Positions 29,875 through 39,649 of a stretch of 64,000 nucleotides of DNA are shown one piece after another (position 1 is the stretch's first letter; every line of letters starts with the position of its first letter). The notes beneath the pieces were generated by a model. It was not told where the DNA came from and did not search any database. It saw only the letters and a list, made by a program, of their open reading frames with translations. The translations under genes and the position numbers were made by a program. Origin of the DNA: an uncultured Prochlorococcus sp. (GTDB lineage: Bacteria > Cyanobacteriota > Cyanobacteriia > PCC-6307 > Cyanobiaceae). The stretch lies in the NCBI GenBank assembly GCA_902624105.1, contig CACNWH010000001.1:62001-126000 (forward strand). Reading direction: 5' to 3'.

Positions 29875-31062
29875 ATGGCTCAGCTAGAGACTAGAACCGA
29901 ACCAATGGTGGTCAATTTTGGGCCGCATCATCCATCTATGCATGGTGTTTTAAGATTGGTGGTAACTCTTGATGGTGAAAACGTAATTGATTGTGAACCG
30001 GTAATAGGTTATTTGCATAGAGGTATGGAAAAAATTGCTGAGAATAGAACAAATGTTATGTATGTCCCTTACGTGAGCAGAATGGATTATGCCGCGGGTA
30101 TGTTCTATGAAGCTATTGTAGTTAATGCACCAGAAAGATTAGCTAATATTCCCATTCCTAAAAGAGCCAGTTATATAAGAGTACTAATGCTGGAGCTTAA
30201 TCGAATAGCTAACCACCTTTTGTGGCTTGGGCCTTTTTTAGCTGATGTGGGTGCTCAAACTCCATTCTTCTATATATTCAGAGAAAGAGAAATGATATAC
30301 GATCTTTGGGAATCTGCTACAGGTCAGAGATTAATAAATAATAATTTTTTTAGAATAGGTGGTGTAGCATGTGATTTACCTTATGGATGGTTAGATAAGT
30401 GTATTGATTTTTGTAATTGGTTCGCTCCAAAAATTGATGAATATGAAAAATTAATTACAAATAATCCAATTTTTAGAAAGCGTATAGTAGGTCTAGGCAA
30501 AATTGATAGAGATCAAGCGATCAATTGGTCTTTATCAGGGCCAATGCTTAGAGCCTCTGGGGTCTCATGGGATCTTAGAAAAGCAGATGATTATGAATGT
30601 TATAGTGATTTCGATTGGCAAATTGCAACAGCTGAGGAAGGTGATTGTTATGCCAGATATCAAGTAAGAGTTGAAGAAATGAGACAGTCTCTGAGTATAA
30701 TAAGGCAAGCATGCGAGATGATTCCTGGTGGCCCAACTGAAAATTTAGAAGCTCAAAGGATGGCAACTGATGATAAAAAAAGTGATATTTTTGGAGTTGA
30801 TTATCAATATATCGCTAAAAAAGTAGCACCGACTTTCAAAATTCCTAATGGAGAACTATATACAAGACTTGAATCTGGCAAAGGTGAAATAGGTGTTTTT
30901 ATACAAGGTAATAATGAAGTTACCCCTTGGAGATTTAAAATTAGAGCTGCAGATTTAAATAACCTGCAAATTCTTCCTCATATACTGAAAGGTGCAAAAA
31001 TTGCTGATATTATGGCAATCCTAGGTTCAATAGATGTAATTATGGGATCAGTTGATAGATAA
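29875..31062 (+). CDS. ndhH: NAD(P)H-quinone oxidoreductase subunit H
   Basis: 395 aa, 49-kDa family (NuoD) subunit forming part of the quinone pocket with Ndh[19 protein letters not shown] near residue 14 and the [10 protein letters not shown]-terminus are hallmarks. It lies apart from ndhA-I-G-E (about 9 kb away). The thioesterase gene menI follows in the same direction after only 8 bp, so phylloquinone and NDH functions may share a transcript. Confidence 0.98.
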   Translation: MAQLETRTEPMVVNFGPHHPSMHGVLRLVVTLDGENVIDCEPVIGYLHRGMEKIAENRTNVMYVPYVSRMDYAAGMFYEAIVVNAPERLANIPIPKRASYIRVLMLELNRIANHLLWLGPFLADVGAQTPFFYIFREREMIYDLWESATGQRLINNNFFRIGGVACDLPYGWLDKCIDFCNWFAPKIDEYEKLITNNPIFRKRIVGLGKIDRDQAINWSLSGPMLRASGVSWDLRKADDYECYSDFDWQIATAEEGDCYARYQVRVEEMRQSLSIIRQACEMIPGGPTENLEAQRMATDDKKSDIFGVDYQYIAKKVAPTFKIPNGELYTRLESGKGEIGVFIQGNNEVTPWRFKIRAADLNNLQILPHILKGAKIADIMAILGSIDVIMGSVDR

Positions 31063-31070
31063 CATTTACA

Positions 31071-31520
31071 ATGGAATCAATTAATTGGTTAAACTTAAAA
31101 AGAAAAGTGAGGTTTGGTGATTGCGATTCTGCCAATGTTATACATTTTCATAACTTATTAAAATGGTCGCATGAAGCCTGGGAAGAAAGTCTAGATAAAT
31201 ATGGAATACCACTAAACGAAATTTTCCCTGATGGAGTTTCTCAAGAAAAATCTGCACTACCAATTGTTAATTGTGAAGCTAAATTTTTTGAGCCAATAAC
31301 CTTTGGAGATTTATTATCAATCCAAATCTCGCCACAGAAAATTAACAATCATTTATTTCAAGTTAAAAATAAATTTTTTAAAGGCTCAATTAAAGTAGCA
31401 GAGAGTATTATCATCCACTGTTCAATTAATCCAAATACAAGAGTTAAAACTGACTTATCAGAAAATTTAGAAAAGTGGATAGAGGCATCAAACTTAAATT
31501 ATCGGATTGAAGAGTGCTAA
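31071..31520 (+). CDS. menI: 1,4-dihydroxy-2-naphthoyl-CoA thioesterase (hot-dog fold)
   Basis: 149 aa, 4HBT-type hot-dog thioesterase. The active-site segment RFGDCDSANVIHFHNLLKW (about 14-32) matches the family's 'DxDxxGxVY' pattern, with D19 as the likely catalytic Asp. Cyanobacteria use a DHNA-CoA thioesterase of this fold for phylloquinone. The immediate neighbours menE, menC, menA and menF strongly support that substrate over generic acyl-CoA. It follows ndhH by 8 bp and is convergent with menE. Confidence 0.87.
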   Translation: MESINWLNLKRKVRFGDCDSANVIHFHNLLKWSHEAWEESLDKYGIPLNEIFPDGVSQEKSALPIVNCEAKFFEPITFGDLLSIQISPQKINNHLFQVKNKFFKGSIKVAESIIIHCSINPNTRVKTDLSENLEKWIEASNLNYRIEEC

Positions 31521-31526
31521 TTGTGC

Positions 31527-32735
31527 TTACTCCTTATTTTTCCAATCTTGTATACAATTATCTGAGACTATCTTTGTTTGATTAACAATCCACTCAAAAG
31601 GTTTTTCAAATTTTTGGAAGCTATCTGAAAAATCTTCTAATTTTTTTATTGATTTAAATAAATTTTTATTTTCCGTATTTTCTTTGAAATTTATCAATAT
31701 TCTGTACCTTTGTCCCCAAATTATGTCATTTATTTTTTCAAATTTAAAATTTTCAATAGGTAAATTTTCTTCGGTTATGAAATTTACTATTTTTTGTTTT
31801 ATCAAATCAAGAAATATAATTTCACCACCTGAGTTAATTGTGTTATCTATTCGGCCATAAACAATTAGATATTCCTTATTATTCTTTGTGAATTTCTTGC
31901 CAATATCTCCACTCTCCCACCATCCCTCTAAATTTTTAAAATCTTTCATTTCTGAAGATTTATTAACTTCTTTACCTATCCTTTCAGTTTTAATTTCGAT
32001 TAAATTTTTTTCATTAATTCTTACATTGATATCTTTTAAGATCTCCCCATCATTTAGATTTTCATTCAGAAATTCTGTAGGCTTTAAGCTTGAAATCATA
32101 GCAGCTGTTTCTGTAGCTCCATAACAGGGTGATAAATTAATTTTTTCTCGAATACATTTTTTTAAAATATTTTTAGATATACTCGCACCTCCAACCCATA
32201 TTAGATCAAATAACTTTAGCCAACAAATTCCTTCTTTATTTAATAAGAGCCTATATAACTGAGTTGGAACTAGTGAAGTTATTAATTTTTTGCGAGACTT
32301 ACCTTTTATTGTTAATGTTTTTTCTAAAAGATATCTACTTTCTTTTATCATTTTTCTTGAAATATTAAAATATTCGCATTCCCAAATTTTACTTCTCCAT
32401 AACGGCATGAATCCACTGATATGACTTAGTGGTAATGTATTAAAAATAATAATATTACTTAGGTCAAAGTATTGCTCCTCAAGCCATTTCCCACAATAAT
32501 TCGCAGATTGATTCAGGTTTGCTATTGAGTGGTAACAATGCTTTGGCATATTTTTACTGCCACTACTATTTAAAATTATGCCAGGTTTTTCCAAATTCAT
32601 GGAACATAAATGATTAGAAATATAAAAATTACTTTTTATGTGTATTACTTTTCTTTCTTTTAAGTATTGAAGAATTAATTCTGAAGATAATTCATCATTA
32701 TGTGCAACTATAATTTCATTAATTTTATTATTCAT
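31527..32735 (-). CDS. menE: o-Succinylbenzoate-CoA ligase, divergent
   Basis: 402 aa, ANL adenylating-enzyme fold; activates o-succinylbenzoate to its CoA ester. The P-loop-like motif is eroded (NSSGSKNMPK instead of TSGTTGxPK). The YGATETAAMIS core and the GWWESGDIGK and VYGRIDNTINSGGEII blocks are present. I cannot find the C-terminal PxxxxGK motif with the usual catalytic Lys; the last 25 residues look unrelated. The menC stop overlaps its start by 4 bp (ATGA), so translation is coupled. Context makes the assignment firm despite the divergence. Confidence 0.88.
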   Translation of the reverse strand: MNNKINEIIVAHNDELSSELILQYLKERKVIHIKSNFYISNHLCSMNLEKPGIILNSSGSKNMPKHCYHSIANLNQSANYCGKWLEEQYFDLSNIIIFNTLPLSHISGFMPLWRSKIWECEYFNISRKMIKESRYLLEKTLTIKGKSRKKLITSLVPTQLYRLLLNKEGICWLKLFDLIWVGGASISKNILKKCIREKINLSPCYGATETAAMISSLKPTEFLNENLNDGEILKDINVRINEKNLIEIKTERIGKEVNKSSEMKDFKNLEGWWESGDIGKKFTKNNKEYLIVYGRIDNTINSGGEIIFLDLIKQKIVNFITEENLPIENFKFEKINDIIWGQRYRILINFKENTENKNLFKSIKKLEDFSDSFQKFEKPFEWIVNQTKIVSDNCIQDWKNKE

Positions 32736-33700
32736 AAATTATTCCATATTATTTCTGGATCATTTTTAAAAAGGAAAGTATTAGGCATTTGTTTTAAGGC
32801 TAAACCAGGAACTTTTGGAGTTGAACCTAATAATTGTAAATATGATAAGTGAAATAAAAATCTTTTGCCTACTCCAGTTTCGAAAGAGGAACTAAGGGAT
32901 TTAAGGCTATTTTTATTATTCAATTCTTCTAATAGTTTTAAAGGATTTTTCTCTTGGGAGGGTCTTCGTATTTGCCAACCATGCCAAGAATGAATTAGTT
33001 GGGGATATTTCAATAATGATTCGTCTAAAGCCACAGGAATCTTTTGGTTTAATTCATGTGATCCTTCAATATCATCAATTCCAAGTGGTTGTTCAATCCA
33101 GTCTAAATTTTTATTATCACTCAGTATTTCTGCCCATCTATTTGCGCATTGTCTATTCCAAGCACCATTTGCATCAATTCGTAATTTAATATAATTTTCA
33201 TATTGGTTAAGTATTTCCTCTAAAATTTTTTCTTCAATTTTATTTTCTTTAGTAGCTACTTTCCATTTAATCGTATAAACTCTAGGTTTTGATTTATATT
33301 TTATTTTAAGTTCTTTTAATTTTTCAATTATTGTAGAAGAATCCACCAAAATTGCACTTTGATGAATTTCGTTAAATTTATATTTATCTTGATATTTGAT
33401 TATTCCTTCTAATTCTCCTAATGCGCATTTAATTCCAGATTGTATACATGGATGAAAATTATATATTTTTTTAGTTAACTTTTCTATATTAATATTTTCT
33501 GGAATCATATTTAATTGTTTTTCGCATAAAGATATATGCTCATCAAACAAAGGCGTAATTTCTCCAAAGCCATCATTAAAACTATCAATGGAATTTAATT
33601 TTATAATCCACCCTTTTTTATAATTAAATTTTCTTTTTGAATTTAAAATAGATTTTGGAAATTCAAAGAAAAAGAATTTTTTTTTAAATGTTATATTCAT
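32732..33700 (-). CDS. menC: o-Succinylbenzoate synthase
   Basis: 322 aa, enolase-superfamily dehydratase in phylloquinone synthesis. The KxK acid/base motif is in YTIKWKV. Metal ligands appear in order in RIDANGAWN, DWIEQPL and PVALDESL. The C-terminal Lys region is represented by SLSSSFETGVGKR. Spacing and size match the family. It sits between menA (immediately upstream, adjacent) and menE (overlapping by 4 bp). Confidence 0.92.
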   Translation of the reverse strand: MNITFKKKFFFFEFPKSILNSKRKFNYKKGWIIKLNSIDSFNDGFGEITPLFDEHISLCEKQLNMIPENINIEKLTKKIYNFHPCIQSGIKCALGELEGIIKYQDKYKFNEIHQSAILVDSSTIIEKLKELKIKYKSKPRVYTIKWKVATKENKIEEKILEEILNQYENYIKLRIDANGAWNRQCANRWAEILSDNKNLDWIEQPLGIDDIEGSHELNQKIPVALDESLLKYPQLIHSWHGWQIRRPSQEKNPLKLLEELNNKNSLKSLSSSFETGVGKRFLFHLSYLQLLGSTPKVPGLALKQMPNTFLFKNDPEIIWNNL

Positions 33701-34630
33701 TTAGGATGAAAAAAAACCAGAAACCAGCCCTAGTGCTAGCCCTATTCCATTCATAGTTTGAATTTTAATAGCAATGAATTTACACCTTTTGAGAGAACCA
33801 GGATTGTCATGAAATTTATTTAAAATTTTTATTAATTTTATTGAATAAGGAAGACTAATAAAATAAAGCAAACATGATGGCGGAATGAATCCAGTTAATA
33901 TTGTAAAAAATTGAAAGGTATAAATTGTTCCTATAATCCATGGGATAAGTGATGCAGATTTTTTTGCTCCTAAAATAACTAAAGGTGAATTTTTTCCATG
34001 ACTTTTGTCTTCCTTAATTTGGTGAAAATGTGAGCAAAATAAAACTAAGGTAATTGCTAAAGACGGCCCGCTTCCTAACATGAATGCTTCTTTCCAGGGA
34101 ATTTGTGAATAGTAAATATTATTAGGATCTAAAGCAATTAATGCTGCTGAATGAGCTAATGGGCCAAAAGCAATCCAACATAATGGCTCCCCAAAACCAA
34201 AATAACCTAATCTAAAAGGAGGCCCTTGATATAGATAACCTAAAATACAACAGCCGACAACTAAGATAAATACATTAATATTTGTTGATCTAGAAATTAA
34301 ATAAACAATAAATAATCCTATTATTAACGATAAATATGCTGTTAAAGATATAATTTTTTTATTTTTAATGAGATTAACTACAGAATCAAATTTAAATTTA
34401 TCAATGCCCGTTTCTGAGTCATATAAATCATTTGTAAGATTTTCCCAAAAAAGTATCAAGATGGAAGCAAATATAAATGAAAAGAAATTTAAAATACTAA
34501 TATTATTGTGCACATAAAGGTTAAATGCACCTGAAATAATAATAGGTATAATTGCAACTGAATATAGAGGCCATTTTATTGTTTGAACCCATAGATTTTT
34601 TCCATCTTCTTTAATCATCAATATCTTCAA
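33701..34630 (-). CDS. menA: 1,4-dihydroxy-2-naphthoate phytyltransferase
   Basis: 309 aa, UbiA-type membrane prenyltransferase with about eight or nine helices. The first Asp-rich motif is NDLYDSETGIDKFK, near residue 65. The second is a DKSHGKN segment after an FCSHFHQIKED loop. It attaches the phytyl chain to DHNA, making the precursor of phylloquinone for photosystem I. First gene of the minus-strand menA-menC-menE operon; divergent from menF, from which it is separated by 85 bp that probably hold both promoters. Confidence 0.93.
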   Translation of the reverse strand: MKILMIKEDGKNLWVQTIKWPLYSVAIIPIIISGAFNLYVHNNISILNFFSFIFASILILFWENLTNDLYDSETGIDKFKFDSVVNLIKNKKIISLTAYLSLIIGLFIVYLISRSTNINVFILVVGCCILGYLYQGPPFRLGYFGFGEPLCWIAFGPLAHSAALIALDPNNIYYSQIPWKEAFMLGSGPSLAITLVLFCSHFHQIKEDKSHGKNSPLVILGAKKSASLIPWIIGTIYTFQFFTILTGFIPPSCLLYFISLPYSIKLIKILNKFHDNPGSLKRCKFIAIKIQTMNGIGLALGLVSGFFSS

Positions 34631-34715
34631 AAAGTTAATATTATTATTTAATATAAATGATAAATTGATTTATATTTCTTGATTAAACTTATGGTTTTGT
34701 TTTTGCACTAATTTT

Positions 34716-36098
34716 ATGGATGATAAGATAGCTTTTCTTAATTTCTCAGATGATATTTTAAATAAAATTGAAAAAACTCGTCTTAAAAAGGGAATAATTA
34801 GTTTTTGTATTGATTTACCAATTAGGGATTTAATTGATATTTGCTCAATTTTTTTAGAGGAATATAATTTTTCTATTTTTTGGGAGGAAAATAATAATAT
34901 TTCATTTCTAGCTTTAGATAAATGTAAAAGTATGGAATTTAAGGGACCTAATAGATTTCAATTAGCAAAAAATTTTAACGATAAAACATTAAAAAATATA
35001 ATAAATTTAGAAAGTCAATATAAATTTTCTTCTCTTACGAAGATATTTTATTTTTTTACTTTTAGAGAAAATTCAAACAAATATATATTTGATAACGATT
35101 TTTCTATTTTAGAAGGGGTTTTACCAAAGTTTTTAATTATTAATGATGGCAAAAACATTACACTTAGAATGAATATCGAAATTGATCCAACAATATCTAT
35201 TCAAGATAGTATTCATGAATTTTGGGGTATTAGAGAGAAAATAATTTCTTCAAAAAGTCAAAATTATAATTATGGTAATCCAAATATATCTTTAGATGAT
35301 TTTTACAAATCCTTTTATAAAACGTATCCATTATTAAATAAACAAATCTCTTCAGCTATTAAGTTGATTAATGATGGTTGCATTGAGAAATTAGTATTAG
35401 GATCTAGATTAATGTTTCAACTAAAGAACAAATTAAATATTATCCAAATATTAAATAAATTAAGGTTAAGTCAAACTAATGCCTGTAGATATCTTTGGAA
35501 AAGAAATAAGGAGAATATGATTTTTGGTGCATCTCCAGAAAAATTATTTTCATTAAAAGAAAAAGTTTTGCAATTAGAGGCAATTGCTGGAACTGAAAAA
35601 ATTGGATTTGATATGGATACTTTTCTTAGAAGTGATAAGAATTTAAGGGAGCATAATTTTGTTATAAATTATTTAATTGAAAATTTGAAATTTTTAAATT
35701 TTAGAAACTTTAAAAAAGGGGAAATAAAGGTTAAAGAATTCGGAAATATAGCTCATCTATGTACCTTAATAAGTGTAGATGTTAATAAAATATGCCCATT
35801 TGTATTACTCGAAAAGTTACATCCATCCCCTGCAGTGTGCGGTTTTCCTAAGGAAAAAGCTTTAGATTATTTAGATAGCCTTGAAAATTTTGATAGAGGA
35901 AATTATGCCTCACCCTTCGGCTGGGTAGATGTAGAAGGTAATGCTGATTTTAGAGTAGCTTTAAGAGGAGCAAAGATAGTTAGAAGCGGTATAGAGTTTA
36001 TAGCTGGATCAGGTTTAGTAAAAGGATCTATTTCTGAAAAAGAAATTGATGAAATTAAATTAAAATTTGCCTCATTAGCAAATCTAATTTTTGATTAA
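34716..36098 (+). CDS. menF: Isochorismate synthase
   Basis: 460 aa. The chorismate-binding domain occupies the C-terminal half, with FGASPEKLFSLKEKVLQLEAIAGTEK, the HPSPAVCGFPKEKALDYL block and GWVDVEGNADFRVALRGA. These match isochorismate rather than anthranilate synthase. The N-terminal 190 residues are poorly conserved and Asn/Ile-rich. It starts the phylloquinone pathway; menD and menB are not in this window. Divergent from menA and convergent with gshB (2-bp gap). Confidence 0.92.
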   Translation: MDDKIAFLNFSDDILNKIEKTRLKKGIISFCIDLPIRDLIDICSIFLEEYNFSIFWEENNNISFLALDKCKSMEFKGPNRFQLAKNFNDKTLKNIINLESQYKFSSLTKIFYFFTFRENSNKYIFDNDFSILEGVLPKFLIINDGKNITLRMNIEIDPTISIQDSIHEFWGIREKIISSKSQNYNYGNPNISLDDFYKSFYKTYPLLNKQISSAIKLINDGCIEKLVLGSRLMFQLKNKLNIIQILNKLRLSQTNACRYLWKRNKENMIFGASPEKLFSLKEKVLQLEAIAGTEKIGFDMDTFLRSDKNLREHNFVINYLIENLKFLNFRNFKKGEIKVKEFGNIAHLCTLISVDVNKICPFVLLEKLHPSPAVCGFPKEKALDYLDSLENFDRGNYASPFGWVDVEGNADFRVALRGAKIVRSGIEFIAGSGLVKGSISEKEIDEIKLKFASLANLIFD

Positions 36099-36100
36099 AT

Positions 36101-37027
36101 TTAATTAATAATATTTAGCAATTTACCAATTACTTCTTCTGAAATATTTCTATTTGATAATTTTTCTATTTCTCTTAGACCAGTTGGACTTGTGACATTA
36201 ATCTCACTAAGCATTCCATTAATAACATCTATACCTACAAAAAATAGTCCTTCTTCTTGCAGATGTTCAGATAATTCTAGACATATACTTTTTTCTGCAT
36301 TACTTAGGAAGGTTTTTTCAGCTTTTCCTCCCATCGCTAGGTTACTTCTAAAATCTCCTTGATTTGGGATTCTATTTATTGCTCCCAATGGTTTTCCATC
36401 TACAATTATTATTCTTTTATCTCCATTTTGTACCTCGGGAATAAATTTTTGCATCATAACTGGCAATTGTTCTTGTGAAGTAATTAGTTCAATGATTGCT
36501 CTAGAACCAGGAGAATTTTTATTCAATCTAATAACACCCTGACCTCCTTTGCCTCCTAAAGGTTTAATAACAACTTCTTCGTTAGCTTGTGCAAAATTAA
36601 TTAAATCATTGACTTTGCTAGCGACAATGGTTGGAGCCATCAGATGGCTATATCTTAATGCTCCTAATTTTTCATTCCATGCCCTTAGAGATGATGGTTT
36701 GTTGACGACTTTGACACCTTTTCTTTCCGCTACTTCAAGCAGATGTGTCGCGTATAGATAACCTTCATCAACAGGAGGATCTTTTCTCATCCAAATACAG
36801 CTAAATTTTGCAAGTGGAATGCATTTATTCTCTTTTAATTCAATCCATGGAGTAGGTTCTATATTTATACAGGATGCCCAAACCTCATCTCCTCTTGCCT
36901 CAAGATCTTGTGGAGTGCAAACCCAAACTTCGACTTTTTTTTTGTGGGTTGCCTGCATTAATGCAGCAGATGAATCTTTTTCTGGGTTTATATTCTTTAT
37001 TGGATCAATTACAAAAAGAAATTTCAT
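36101..37027 (-). CDS. gshB: Glutathione synthetase
   Basis: 308 aa, ATP-grasp ligase joining gamma-glutamylcysteine and glycine. The N-terminal [16 protein letters not shown] is the family opening. The ATP-binding loop is seen in [16 protein letters not shown], and the C-terminal metal region in [13 protein letters not shown]. It starts 5 bp downstream of grxC on the same strand, so glutathione synthesis and a glutathione-dependent redox protein are probably co-transcribed. Confidence 0.97.
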   Translation of the reverse strand: MKFLFVIDPIKNINPEKDSSAALMQATHKKKVEVWVCTPQDLEARGDEVWASCINIEPTPWIELKENKCIPLAKFSCIWMRKDPPVDEGYLYATHLLEVAERKGVKVVNKPSSLRAWNEKLGALRYSHLMAPTIVASKVNDLINFAQANEEVVIKPLGGKGGQGVIRLNKNSPGSRAIIELITSQEQLPVMMQKFIPEVQNGDKRIIIVDGKPLGAINRIPNQGDFRSNLAMGGKAEKTFLSNAEKSICLELSEHLQEEGLFFVGIDVINGMLSEINVTSPTGLREIEKLSNRNISEEVIGKLLNIIN

Positions 37028-37032
37028 ATAAA

Positions 37033-37287
37033 TTATGCAATAAGTGAGTCTAATTTATTTTCTTCCTCCAATGAATATAGATCGTCACATCCTCCAATAC
37101 TATTATTATCTATAAATATTTGAGGAAGGGATCTTTTGCCATTAGCTCTCTCGCTCATTTTTTCTCTAGCTGATTCATCTCCATCAATTTTATATTCGAT
37201 AAAGTCTATATTCTTTTTGTTAAGTAAAGTTTTAGCACGAATACAAAATGGACAATATTGCCACGTATAGATTTCAACTTTTTTCAT
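37033..37287 (-). CDS. grxC: Glutaredoxin 3
   Basis: 84 aa, one dithiol glutaredoxin. The active site CPFC is at 12-15 ([12 protein letters not shown]). The cis-proline block SLPQIFIDN and the [10 protein letters not shown] tail bind glutathione. It is the upstream partner of gshB. Divergent from prfB, whose promoter must lie in the 76-bp gap. Confidence 0.97.
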   Translation of the reverse strand: MKKVEIYTWQYCPFCIRAKTLLNKKNIDFIEYKIDGDESAREKMSERANGKRSLPQIFIDNNSIGGCDDLYSLEEENKLDSLIA

Positions 37288-37363
37288 GTTTTTTAAAATA
37301 TTATTTACTTTATACTATTAAATAAAAGTACTTGTTAGATTATAAATAATAAATTTGTCTATT

Positions 37364-38480
37364 TTGTTAGATCTTACAGAATTTAGAAAAGACCTTTCTT
37401 CATGTAAAGAGCGCCTGAGCAAAGCTCAGGAGTATCTTTGACATTCCTAAACTCAAAGCACAAAAGATAGATTTAGAACAACAAGCTGCTGTAACAGGAT
37501 TTTGGGAGAATCAAGAAAAGGCAAAAATATTAATGAGAAATCTCGATGAAGTTAAAGAACAACTAAATCTATTAGAAAAATGGCAATCGTTAATTGCTGA
37601 TGCGAATGCTTCCCTAGATCTTTTTGCATTAGATCCTGAGGAAGACTTGATAAAAGAATCTCAGATAGGATTAGATATTCTCAAAGAAGACTTAGATAGG
37701 TGGGAACTTCAAAGATTACTTAGTGGAGAATACGATAAAGGTAATGCAGTTCTTTCAATTAATGCAGGTGCTGGGGGTACAGATGCTCAAGATTGGGTTG
37801 AAATTTTATTTAGGATGTACTCCCGATGGTCAGATGCTCATTCTATGAAATTAACTATTAATGAGTTATCAGAGGGTGAGGAAGCTGGATTTAAAAGTAT
37901 TACTTTTGAAATTGAAGGAAAATATGCTTATGGATATTTGCAAAATGAAAAAGGTACCCATAGATTAGTCAGGATATCTCCATTTAATTCAAATGGAAAG
38001 AGACAAACTAGTTTCGCGGGAATTGAGGTTATGCCAAAATTAGATGAAGATATCTCCTTGGAGATTCCAGAAAAAGATATAGAAATAAATACAAGCAGAT
38101 CAGGCGGTGCTGGGGGACAAAATGTTAATAAGGTTGAAACTGCTGTGAGAATTACTCATTTACCAACAGGGATATCTGTTCGCTGTACACAGGAAAGATC
38201 ACAGTTACAAAATAAAGAGAAGGCAATGCTTCTTCTTAAATCAAAGTTACTAATTATTGCTAGAGAACAGAGAGCAGAGGAAATAGCAGATATAAAGGGT
38301 GATATTGTTGAAGCCGCCTGGGGTAATCAGATTAGAAATTATGTTTTTAATCCTTATCAATTAGTCAAAGATCTTAGAACTAATCAAGAGAGCACAGATG
38401 TTGAAGGTTTCTTGAATGGGAATATAGATAATTTTATATACGGATTATTGCGTCTAAATGTTTCTTCAGAAAAAATATAA
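37364..38480 (+). CDS. prfB: Peptide chain release factor 2, expressed by programmed +1 frameshift
   Basis: The first frame starts at TTG 37364 (or TTG 37355; an in-frame TAA at 37343 bounds it) and reads [11 protein letters not shown]... for 25 codons to CTT 37436-37438, followed by TGA 37439-37441. Slipping +1 at CTT-TGA-C gives GAC 37440-37442, then [20 protein letters not shown], joining a frame open to 38480; total about 371 aa, normal for RF2. The GGQ hydrolysis loop ([11 protein letters not shown]) is present. The tripeptide anticodon differs from SPF only as far as RF2 members vary. A call from the first ATG (37533) would miss about 56 residues. Confidence 0.95.
37414..37442 (+). promoter_or_regulatory. 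RF2 frameshift signal with overlapping hairpin
   Basis: The slippery core is CTTTGAC (37436-37442). The stimulatory Shine-Dalgarno-like AGGAG (37428-37432) sits three bases (TAT) before CTT, the same spacing as in the classical prfB signal. Directly overlapping it is a perfect hairpin. CCTGAGC (37414-37420) pairs with GCTCAGG (37424-37430) around an AAA loop. The first three bases of the stimulator are thus in the hairpin's 3' arm. Confidence 0.88.
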
Positions 38481-38485
38481 AAATT

Positions 38486-38665
38486 ATGACTAAAAAAGAA
38501 AATATTGAAAAGAAGGTAGCACCTCCCAGTTTCATCAAATTAGCAATGAGAAATATGGTCAGAAAAGGTTCTAAAAGTTTGGTTCATTTTAGTGTGACTT
38601 TTTTAATATTATTTGGAATCCTAATATTATTAGCAACTCTGGGTAAACCAAATATACCCTTTTAA
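38486..38665 (+). CDS. DUF3285 family small membrane protein
   Basis: 59 aa, starting 5 bp after the prfB stop at ATG 38486. Its N-terminus is basic (MTKKENIEKKVAPPSFIKLA), followed by one hydrophobic helix (about 33-51, SVTFLILFGILILLATLG) and the ending KPNIPF. The combination matches the cyanobacterial DUF3285 family. Its function is unknown. It lies in a tight same-strand run (prfB, this gene, ybeY, dgkA, trpG), so expression with translation genes is likely. Its ybeY neighbour starts 5 bp after its stop. Confidence 0.82.
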   Translation: MTKKENIEKKVAPPSFIKLAMRNMVRKGSKSLVHFSVTFLILFGILILLATLGKPNIPF

Positions 38666-38670
38666 GGAAT

Positions 38671-39219
38671 ATGATTTATCAAAAAAATTCTATAGAATAT
38701 ATTGAATTAGTATTTAAAAACTCTTTTGAAATAGAGTCAAATAAGCTTAATGTGTATGATATTAAACACTATATTTTTGAACATGATTTTTGGGAGAATA
38801 CCTTTTTGAGATGGATTAATATTCTATTGAATGAATTTAAACAGTTTTTGCCAAATTATTTATTAGATAAAAAATCTGGTTCATTAAGTTTTGAAATTGT
38901 TGATGATCTAAAAATATCGGATTTAAATCAAACATGGCTAAATAAATTAGGACCTACTGATGTTCTTTCTTTTCCTATTCTGTCGAAAGAGGATGCAGTG
39001 AATGATCTTAATTCTGTAGAATTTGGAGATATTTTTATATCTTTGGAAATGGCATTGACACAATCAATGGAATATAATAATTCAGTTGAACAAGAAGTGA
39101 TTTGGTTAGCTAGTCATGGATTCTTACATTTATTAGGGTGGGATCATCAAGATCAAATTCAATTAGAGAATATGCTAAAAATTCAAGAATATTTGATTTC
39201 AAAATTAAATATTGAATAA
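38671..39219 (+). CDS. ybeY: Endoribonuclease YbeY (rRNA maturation)
   Basis: 182 aa. Zinc-dependent RNase in 16S rRNA 3' processing and ribosome quality control. The metal motif HGFLHLLGWDHQ is near residues 149-160 and fits the family's HGxLHLxGYDH. The TDVLSFP block around 96-102 is also typical. An N-terminal extension of about 20 residues relative to short family members is common in cyanobacteria. Confidence 0.94.
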   Translation: MIYQKNSIEYIELVFKNSFEIESNKLNVYDIKHYIFEHDFWENTFLRWINILLNEFKQFLPNYLLDKKSGSLSFEIVDDLKISDLNQTWLNKLGPTDVLSFPILSKEDAVNDLNSVEFGDIFISLEMALTQSMEYNNSVEQEVIWLASHGFLHLLGWDHQDQIQLENMLKIQEYLISKLNIE

Positions 39220-39226
39220 ATAAATT

Positions 39227-39643
39227 ATGGGTCATCGATATAATTACATAAAAGTAAGAAGAGAGTCTTATCAAATCTCAAGAAATATTTTTGCTAGTTT
39301 TAAATTTGCTATTAATGGATTAATTTATTGTTTCCAAACTACTCGTAATTTCCGCATACAAATTTTATTTGGTGCATTAATAATAATTATTTGTTTTCTT
39401 TTGAAATGTAATCTTAATGAATATATGATAATAATTTCTACAATTTTTTCTGTTTTAATACTTGAATTATTAAATACCTCAATCGAATCTATAGTAGATT
39501 TGTATGTTAAAAATAAGTTTAATAAACTTGCAAAAATATCTAAAGATTGTTCAGCAGCATCTGTTTTATTAGCATCTGTTAATTCAATTTTTGTTGCTGC
39601 ATTTATATTTTTTCCTAAAATTAAAGTGATCCTTTTTAGTTAG
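39227..39643 (+). CDS. dgkA: Diacylglycerol kinase / undecaprenol kinase family
   Basis: 138 aa with three membrane helices after a 30-residue soluble start. The catalytic ELLNTSIESIVDL matches the family 'ExxNTAIExxxD' and CSAASVLLAS the C-terminal helix. It phosphorylates diacylglycerol or undecaprenol, and cyanobacterial and Gram-positive members often act on undecaprenol. Substrate not determined. Starts 7 bp after ybeY. Confidence 0.9.
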   Translation: MGHRYNYIKVRRESYQISRNIFASFKFAINGLIYCFQTTRNFRIQILFGALIIIICFLLKCNLNEYMIIISTIFSVLILELLNTSIESIVDLYVKNKFNKLAKISKDCSAASVLLASVNSIFVAAFIFFPKIKVILFS

Positions 39644-39649
39644 AAGAAA

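Noticed and set aside
37533-38480. prfB as a simple frame beginning at 37533
   Set aside because: The classical frameshift site and a matching N-terminal frame upstream show that this ATG is internal.
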